Source: Herbiconiux moechotypicola (GTDB lineage: Bacteria; Actinomycetota; Actinomycetes; Actinomycetales; Microbacteriaceae). From it: 64,000 nucleotides of DNA. The notes beneath the pieces were generated by a model. The model saw only the letters and a list, made by a program, of their open reading frames with translations. It made no database searches and was not told where the DNA came from. Location: the NCBI RefSeq assembly GCF_024979255.1, contig NZ_JANLCN010000012.1:79567-143566 (forward strand), in the 5' to 3' direction. Made by a program: the position numbers and the translations under genes. Shown in pieces: positions 58,753 to 64,000 of this stretch (its first letter is position 1; every line of letters starts with the position of its first letter).

Positions 58753-60228
58753 GTGAGACCAAACAGCGTCGATGTCGTCCTGGTCGGTGGTGGCATCATG
58801 AGTGCCACCCTCGGCGCAATGATCCGCCTCCTGCAACCCGACTGGACCATTACGGTCTTCGAGCAGCTGAGCGACTTCGCCCTGGAGAGTTCGAACGCCT
58901 GGAATAACGCTGGCACCGGACACGCGGCACTGGCCGAGCTGAACTACATGCCCGAAGGTCCCGACGGAGCTCTGGAGCCGTCGAAGGCGCTGAATATCAA
59001 CGAGCAGTTCCAAGTGAGCCGGCAGTTCTGGTCGTCGCTCGTCAATCTGGGAGTTCTGCCGGAGCCGGAAGCCTTCATCAACCCGACCCCGCACATGACC
59101 TTCGTGCGCGGCGAAAAGAACGTCGACTATCTCCGCAGACGTTTTGAGATCCTGCGTGAAGAACCGCTCTTCGCAGGAATCGAGTTCAGTGACGACCCCC
59201 GGGTGATCTACCAATGGGCGCCGCTCCTGGTCCGCGACAGGGCGAAGGGTGAATCGATCGCCGCGACGAGGATCATGTCCGGCACCGATGTCGATTTCGG
59301 CGCGCTCACGCACAGTCTCTTCGATTACCTCAAGAGAACCGGTGCCGACATCAGGCTCGAGACTCGGGTCGTCGGTTTGAAGAAGCGCCCAGACGGCTCG
59401 TGGACGGTCCGCGTGCGGGAGGCCGTGGGCGGCACGCCGTACTCTGTCGCGGCACGATTCGTCTTCGTCGGTGCGGGCGGTCATGCGCTGCCCCTTCTCC
59501 AGAAGTCGCGGATTCCCGAGATTCGAGGCTTCGGAGGCTTTCCCATCAGCGGCATGTTCTTCAAGACCGACAATCCGGAGGTGGTAGCCCAGCACGATGC
59601 CAAGGTCTATGGCAAGGCATCGGTTGGTGCGCCCCCGATGTCGGTGCCGCACCTCGATACGCGCGTAGTCAACGGTAAGTCCTCGCTACTCTTCGGCCCA
59701 TACGCAGGATTCAGCCCGAAGTTCTTGAAGCGCGGATCGTTTCTTGACCTTCCCCTTTCGATCCGGCCGCACAACCTCGGGCCGATGCTGGCAGTGGCGC
59801 GCGACAATTTCGATCTGATCAAGTACTTGGTCGGCGAACTCCTGGCCAGCAAGAAGAAGAAGCTGGCGGCTCTGCGGGAGTTCATGCCCACAGCGGAAGC
59901 CGCGGACTGGCAGCTGATCACTGCCGGTCAACGAGTGCAGGTCATGAAGAAAGATGCAAATAAGGGGGGCGTGCTCCAATTCGGAACAGAGGTCATCACC
60001 GCGGCGGACGGCTCGATAGCCGGACTGTTGGGGGCGTCCCCGGGTGCATCGACCGCTGTGCCGATCATGATCGACCTCCTCAGAACGTGCTTCCCTGAGG
60101 AATACGCGACGTGGGAGGTGCAGCTGAAGCGCATGATCCCGTCGCTTGGAAGTCAGCTCAACGACGACCCGTCGGCCGCCGAGGAGTCGCTGGTCATGAC
60201 TGCGGATACCCTGAGACTCACTCGCTGA
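58753..60228 (+). CDS. mqo: Malate:quinone oxidoreductase
   Basis: A 491-residue FAD enzyme of the citric acid cycle that oxidises malate and reduces quinone at the membrane. FAD-binding start VDVVLVGGGIMSATLG, then SSNAWNNAGTGHAALAELNY, HMTFVRGEKNV, GAGGHALPLLQKSRIPE and GGFPISGMFF, all typical of Mqo. Start GTG 58753 appears leaderless. Its presence inside the EPS locus is not explained by that pathway; it may be a chromosomal gene at the insertion border. Confidence 0.97.
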   Translation: MRPNSVDVVLVGGGIMSATLGAMIRLLQPDWTITVFEQLSDFALESSNAWNNAGTGHAALAELNYMPEGPDGALEPSKALNINEQFQVSRQFWSSLVNLGVLPEPEAFINPTPHMTFVRGEKNVDYLRRRFEILREEPLFAGIEFSDDPRVIYQWAPLLVRDRAKGESIAATRIMSGTDVDFGALTHSLFDYLKRTGADIRLETRVVGLKKRPDGSWTVRVREAVGGTPYSVAARFVFVGAGGHALPLLQKSRIPEIRGFGGFPISGMFFKTDNPEVVAQHDAKVYGKASVGAPPMSVPHLDTRVVNGKSSLLFGPYAGFSPKFLKRGSFLDLPLSIRPHNLGPMLAVARDNFDLIKYLVGELLASKKKKLAALREFMPTAEAADWQLITAGQRVQVMKKDANKGGVLQFGTEVITAADGSIAGLLGASPGASTAVPIMIDLLRTCFPEEYATWEVQLKRMIPSLGSQLNDDPSAAEESLVMTADTLRLTR

Positions 60229-60276
60229 GACATTTCGCTCACGCCGTTTGCACAGCCGGGGTGACCTGGGTGCGAA

Positions 60277-60282
60277 TACAAT
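60277..60282 (+). promoter_or_regulatory. Candidate -10 (TACAAT) for the leaderless DUF4012 gene
   Basis: TACAAT, 6 bases, then GTG 60289; no ribosome-binding site. Confidence 0.4.
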
Positions 60283-60288
60283 TGCCCG

Positions 60289-62118
60289 GTGACCGACGAG
60301 ACCCCTACCCGCCGATCCCGGGCCACTGATCGACCGAGACGCCGTCGGCGTCGTCGTCGTTGGCCTTGGGTGGTGGCTGGGGTCTTCTTGTTTCTGGTGC
60401 TCGTCGCCGGAGGCGCGGTCTGGGTAGGTCTCAGTGCGCTCACAGTGAAGGATGAGCTTGAGGCATCGCGCCCTCTCCTGTCCACCGTGAAAGACAAAGT
60501 GCTCGCGGGGGAAGCGACCTCAGCCCAGGGGGATGCGGAGAAGCTTCAGGAACACGTGGAGCGTGCGCGCGAAGCGGTATCGGGCCCCGCTTGGGCGATC
60601 GGCGAGATGGTACCCGTAATCGGTGAGAACCTCGTGGCCGTGCGTACCATCACGAACAGCGTCTCGGACGTGGTCGACAACGCAGTGGTCCCGGCCGTGC
60701 AACTCGGCGACAAGCTATCGCCGGAGGTGTTCAAGCCGGTCAATGGGGCGGTGGATCTCGCCGCGATACAGTCCGTCATGCCAGTCCTCGATTCCGCAGG
60801 AACCGCTCTCACCGGGGCGAAGGAATCGGTCTCTGCGATCAAGACGGATACTCTGATCGGCCCGGTCAAGAACGCCGTCATCGAGATCAACAATCTGGTC
60901 GGCGAGGTCGAGCCGGCCATCGCCGGTGCGAAATCGCTCGCTCCGGTGCTTCCGGCGCTGCTGGGCGCTGATGGGGCCAGGAACTACCTTCTGGTCTTCG
61001 AGAATTCGGCGGAGGCGAGGCCTCTCGGCGGCATCGCTGGTGCTCAGATTCTCGTCACGGCCGACCAGGGACGGGTCGCCATCAGCCAAGAGACAAGCGG
61101 TCGAGATTTCGACTTCGAGTCGGAGGACTTCGCGAACAGCAAGGTTCCCGCCACCGCCCGGCAACTTTTCCTGACGCCATTCGGTCTGCAGAGCCAGAAC
61201 AACACACTCACCCCTCGAGTGGCCGTGGCGGCGGATCTTACTCGCTCGATGTGGGGCAACCAGCGGGGCGTCACCCCCGACACCGTCATCTTCATTGATC
61301 CGACAGCGCTCAGCTATGTCTTGTCAGCCACCGGACCGATCGCCTTGCCGGACGGGAACCAGCTCACCTCCGAGAATGCGATCGATCTTCTCCTCAACGG
61401 CGTTTACCAGATGTTCCCCGAAGACCCGGATGCCCAGGACGCCTACTTCTCTGCGGCGGCCGGATTGACCTTCAATTCGGTCATGAACGGCAACGTCGAC
61501 ATTCCTTCGTTCGTGCAAGCGGTAGCTCGCGGCGGCGCAGAACGTAGAGTCGTAGCGAATAGCACCGATCAGTCCGTGCAGACTCTCATCGAGCAAGCCG
61601 GCCTTCAGGGTCGGCTTCCGACTGGAACAGAGGCGGCGCACGAAGTCGGGATCTACATCAGCGACTATCAAGGTTCCAAGATGGACTACTACCTGCGCAC
61701 GGCGATGGAGGTAGGGCAAGCCACGTGTACGGATGGTGCCCGCAAGATCCGCGTGAACATCATCGCCACGAACGTTCTCGACCCGGCGGCTGTCGGCGAC
61801 ACCTCCGACTTCATCACGGGCGGTAGTGGCAATGGATTCCGTATTCCTCGGGGTGACCTGCGCATCTTCACGTATGTGTACGCGCCTCCAGGAGCCACCG
61901 TGGCATCAATCACGGGGAGCACTAGTCAAGAGGAATCGTTGGTAGGTGTTGACGATGAGTATCCGGTGGCCCGAGGCGTACTGCAGGCGGGCCCTGGCGA
62001 AACACAGACAGTGACGATCGACATCGACGTCTCTGCGCTACCGGAGAAAGAGATCCAGACCCTCGTGGCACCCTTGATCGTCCAGCCCGAGGTTGCCCCG
62101 CTCAGTTTCACGTGCTGA
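60289..62118 (+). CDS. DUF4012-domain membrane protein
   Basis: A 609-residue protein. A run of Arg (RPRRRRRRRRWPW) precedes one membrane helix (WVVAGVFLFLVLVAGGAVWVG); the outside part includes the DUF4012 pattern NYLLVFENSAEARPLGGIAGAQ and a coiled-coil-rich section (residues about 40-200). DUF4012 proteins are often found in actinobacterial EPS loci and are thought to act at the cell surface. Start GTG 60289 is likely leaderless. Confidence 0.88.
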   Translation: MTDETPTRRSRATDRPRRRRRRRRWPWVVAGVFLFLVLVAGGAVWVGLSALTVKDELEASRPLLSTVKDKVLAGEATSAQGDAEKLQEHVERAREAVSGPAWAIGEMVPVIGENLVAVRTITNSVSDVVDNAVVPAVQLGDKLSPEVFKPVNGAVDLAAIQSVMPVLDSAGTALTGAKESVSAIKTDTLIGPVKNAVIEINNLVGEVEPAIAGAKSLAPVLPALLGADGARNYLLVFENSAEARPLGGIAGAQILVTADQGRVAISQETSGRDFDFESEDFANSKVPATARQLFLTPFGLQSQNNTLTPRVAVAADLTRSMWGNQRGVTPDTVIFIDPTALSYVLSATGPIALPDGNQLTSENAIDLLLNGVYQMFPEDPDAQDAYFSAAAGLTFNSVMNGNVDIPSFVQAVARGGAERRVVANSTDQSVQTLIEQAGLQGRLPTGTEAAHEVGIYISDYQGSKMDYYLRTAMEVGQATCTDGARKIRVNIIATNVLDPAAVGDTSDFITGGSGNGFRIPRGDLRIFTYVYAPPGATVASITGSTSQEESLVGVDDEYPVARGVLQAGPGETQTVTIDIDVSALPEKEIQTLVAPLIVQPEVAPLSFTC

Positions 62119-62159
62119 CGCGTCGACAGGGTGACGCCGGGCGACCGAAACGGCTCCTG

Positions 62160-62165
62160 TAAGAT
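62160..62165 (+). promoter_or_regulatory. Candidate -10 (TAAGAT) for the last acyltransferase gene
   Basis: TAAGAT 26 bases before ATG 62191. Confidence 0.35.
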
Positions 62166-62190
62166 CAGAGGCCGGATCCTAGGGGGGAAA

Positions 62191-63300
62191 ATGCGCGCTC
62201 GGCTAGCGCTGATCGACTATTTGCGCTTCACGGCGGCAGCCTCAGTGGTCCTTTACCACTGGTTTCTCTGGGGCATCGCAAACGGCAAGAACGACAACCT
62301 CGACTACAGTCCGTTTTCGCACGTCGCACTCTACGGTTACATGGGCGTTCGGCTGTTCTTTCTGATCAGTGGCTTCGTCATCTTCAAGTCCGCAGTGGGT
62401 AAGTCCGCAAGCGCGTTCGCCGTCGGTCGTGTCAAACGCCTGTACCCGGCCTACTGGTTCGGGCTCACCATCGGCTTCGTTGTCGTCATCATCAGCACGC
62501 AGAAGAACCCGGTCGGGCTGATCCCCGCCTGGTTGGCCAATCTCACGATGGCGCCACAGATCTTCGGATTCAGTTACGTCGACGGCGTGTATTGGACGCT
62601 TCTCTACGAGCTCACGTTCTACGCGCTCGTGGGGCTTCTCGTGCTACTCGGCATGGGTCACAGGCTTGCCCAGTTCATGCCGATCTGGGCGCTCGTCATG
62701 CTGATCGTGACGGTTGTAGCTCCGTCGCTCGCGCGAGTTCCCTATCTCGGAGAGTATTACCCCCTCTTCGCTGGGGGAGCCATCATCGCGACAGTCATGA
62801 GCAGTGGCTGGACATGGCTGCGAGCGGTTGGTCTCGCAGCAAGTCTCGCGGCCAGTCTGATCTTCGCGTGGCGCCAATTCCCCACTATCCCGACGAACGA
62901 GAATCTCGTGGGCTACGAGTTCTCGATCCCTTTGGTCTTCGCCCTAATCGTCCTTTTCTATGCACTGATCTGGCTCCAGACCGTGCCCTCGGTTGCGAAA
63001 ATCAAGCTCCCCTTGTCCGCGGAACTCGGGCTGCTGACCTATCCGGTCTATCTGATCCATGGCGCACTCGGCTATTGGATCATTCAGTCGCTGGTGCCGG
63101 TGGTGGGGCCCGTGCTGGCGGTCCTCGCGGCAGCCGTCGCTGTCTTGGCAATGTCGTTGCTGCTCCATCACGTTGTGGAGGTGCGGATGGGCTCCGTCTG
63201 GCAGAAACTCTTCGGTGTGGTGATCGGTCGCCCCGTGTCTGCGGCTGAGAAGTTGGTGGGCAGGCTCCGTGGCGATCTTGCTCACGCGTCTCGACGGTGA
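62191..63300 (+). CDS. Acyltransferase 3 family membrane protein (no SGNH domain)
   Basis: A 369-residue protein with about ten membrane segments. The AT3 start LIDYLRFTAAASVVLYHWFLWG has the catalytic His, and RLFFLISGFVIFKSA and RVKRLYPAYWFG follow. It would O-acylate a sugar of the polymer or its precursor. ATG 62191 has AGGGGGG 3 bases upstream of an AAA, the same layout as at 55099. Confidence 0.92.
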   Translation: MRARLALIDYLRFTAAASVVLYHWFLWGIANGKNDNLDYSPFSHVALYGYMGVRLFFLISGFVIFKSAVGKSASAFAVGRVKRLYPAYWFGLTIGFVVVIISTQKNPVGLIPAWLANLTMAPQIFGFSYVDGVYWTLLYELTFYALVGLLVLLGMGHRLAQFMPIWALVMLIVTVVAPSLARVPYLGEYYPLFAGGAIIATVMSSGWTWLRAVGLAASLAASLIFAWRQFPTIPTNENLVGYEFSIPLVFALIVLFYALIWLQTVPSVAKIKLPLSAELGLLTYPVYLIHGALGYWIIQSLVPVVGPVLAVLAAAVAVLAMSLLLHHVVEVRMGSVWQKLFGVVIGRPVSAAEKLVGRLRGDLAHASRR

Positions 63301-63944
63301 CGCCTTCGCGGACGACGACACCGAGAGTCGTTACGTGGGGCCGACCTCAAACTGCGCTACGACCGCTACGTCGAGCGCTTACAATCGGCTGTTCGCACCC
63401 GTCAGAAATCCGAGCGCCTTGCGTGGCCCACTGTCGAGAGTGCTTTGAACTGCTGTGAGCTGCCGAAGATGTTGAAGCAGTTTCCTTCATCGGATACCCG
63501 GCGGAACAGTCAGCAAACTTGTAACGGAAAGCTCGCGGACCGGCGCATCGTGAGTGCTTGAACTCAGCGAGGATTGTTGCCGGCAGCCGACCGTCTATCA
63601 TGAATCCAGGGTGGATCTCCTCGAAGAGTGAGTCGTCAAGCCGCCCAGTGGCGCGGGGTGGGATTTCGGATCTGCACGTCTGATTCCGGCCCCGCGCCGC
63701 ACCTTTGACTGCGTCGCGAATGCGAACCTGTAGTGCGTTGGAACGCGGGCCAAGCGCGACGGCTGTGGTGCGGCTACCGTGGGGACGGCGCGCCGAAGGC
63801 TCGGCTCGATGAGGGGCTGCGGCAGCGATCCCCGACTCGGCAAGCCGTGACTGCTCCGGGTCACCGCCTCGCCGCTGGCACTCAGTCGGTAATTTCCACC
63901 CGTCCCGGGAACTCCACAGCCTCCCCAGGGGCGGAGATGTCGGC

Positions 63945-63963
63945 GGCGGTTGAAAACTGGACA
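63945..63963 (-). repeat. Direct repeat A of a possible IS21-type terminus
   Basis: On the minus strand TGTCCAGTTTTCAACCGCC. It matches repeat B (63969-63986) apart from two substitutions and one extra base. Confidence 0.45.
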
Positions 63964-63968
63964 GTTGT

Positions 63969-63986
63969 GGCGGTGAAAAGTGAACA
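63969..63986 (-). repeat. Direct repeat B of a possible IS21-type terminus
   Basis: On the minus strand TGTTCACTTTTCACCGCC, 5 bases from repeat A. Multiple short repeats starting TGT at the end are typical of IS21-family termini; the transposase genes would lie outside the window. Confidence 0.45.
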
Positions 63987-64000
63987 CTCGACGATTGGAG

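Larger units (their letters stand above)
63301..64000. other. 700-base stretch without convincing genes
   Basis: After the last acyltransferase no reading frame on either strand has a plausible start, composition and family pattern. A 129-codon open frame on the minus strand (63598-63987) is Arg/Pro-rich and looks non-coding. The right end carries direct repeats that resemble an insertion-sequence terminus. The middle holds nothing I can name. Confidence 0.5.

Noticed and set aside
63598..63987. 129-codon minus-strand open frame at the right edge
   Set aside because: Arg/Pro/Ser-rich, overlaps the repeat region, no ribosome-binding site and no recognisable domain.

Overview
The window is high-GC DNA with dense gene packing, many GTG starts, several candidate leaderless starts, four Tat-exported proteins, a sortase-type LAATG anchor, mqo and TatA/TatC. 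This fits an actinobacterium, and I would guess Microbacteriaceae; no rRNA, tRNA or marker gene is present to prove it. By eye, roughly 28-64 kb is less GC-biased than the first 26 kb, which suggests an accessory origin for the right half.

Left part (1-19.6 kb): signalling and regulation. A GGDEF-EAL protein (cut by the window edge), a GH6 beta-glucanase, an OmpR-type regulator, an Hpt-like protein lacking its histidine, a processive cellulose-synthase-like GT2 and a lipoprotein form a probable c-di-GMP/beta-glucan module. It is followed by a membrane protein with a dead GGDEF domain, a histidine kinase, a LuxR-type regulator with a histidine-less sensor ATPase and a membrane partner, two overlapping MarR genes with a palindromic operator candidate, a TetR, a second dead-GGDEF membrane protein, a subtilase-like surface protease, an AraC regulator and two small unknown genes. 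Several signalling proteins here have lost the residue that defines their family.

Middle (19.6-26.3 kb): a small secreted Tat substrate, a MauE-thioredoxin fusion, a second Tat substrate directly overlapping tatC, then tatA, a RecQ-family helicase, a multi-pass acyltransferase-like protein and a 57-residue membrane protein.

Right part (26.3-63.3 kb): a large exopolysaccharide locus. It holds undecaprenyl-phosphate sugar transferase, Wzx flippase, Wzy-like polymerase/ligase, two Wzc-like tyrosine kinases, two low-molecular-weight tyrosine phosphatases, five glycosyltransferase or pyruvyltransferase genes (one a pyruvyltransferase-glycosyltransferase fusion, one an Alg14-Alg13 fusion), three acyltransferases (two with SGNH domains), UDP-glucose dehydrogenase, two Tat-exported beta-helix proteins, a BNR-repeat membrane protein, an acidic Pro/Glu stalk membrane protein, a DUF4012 protein and a signal peptidase I. 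Embedded in it are an HPr-kinase-like/PqqD fusion, a free PqqD-like protein and a PF14907-type nucleotidyltransferase; these three families are better known from peptide-modification loci and are the most intriguing unexplained set here. mqo sits inside the locus and looks unrelated to it. The last 700 bases hold no convincing gene and end in direct repeats that resemble an IS21-family terminus.
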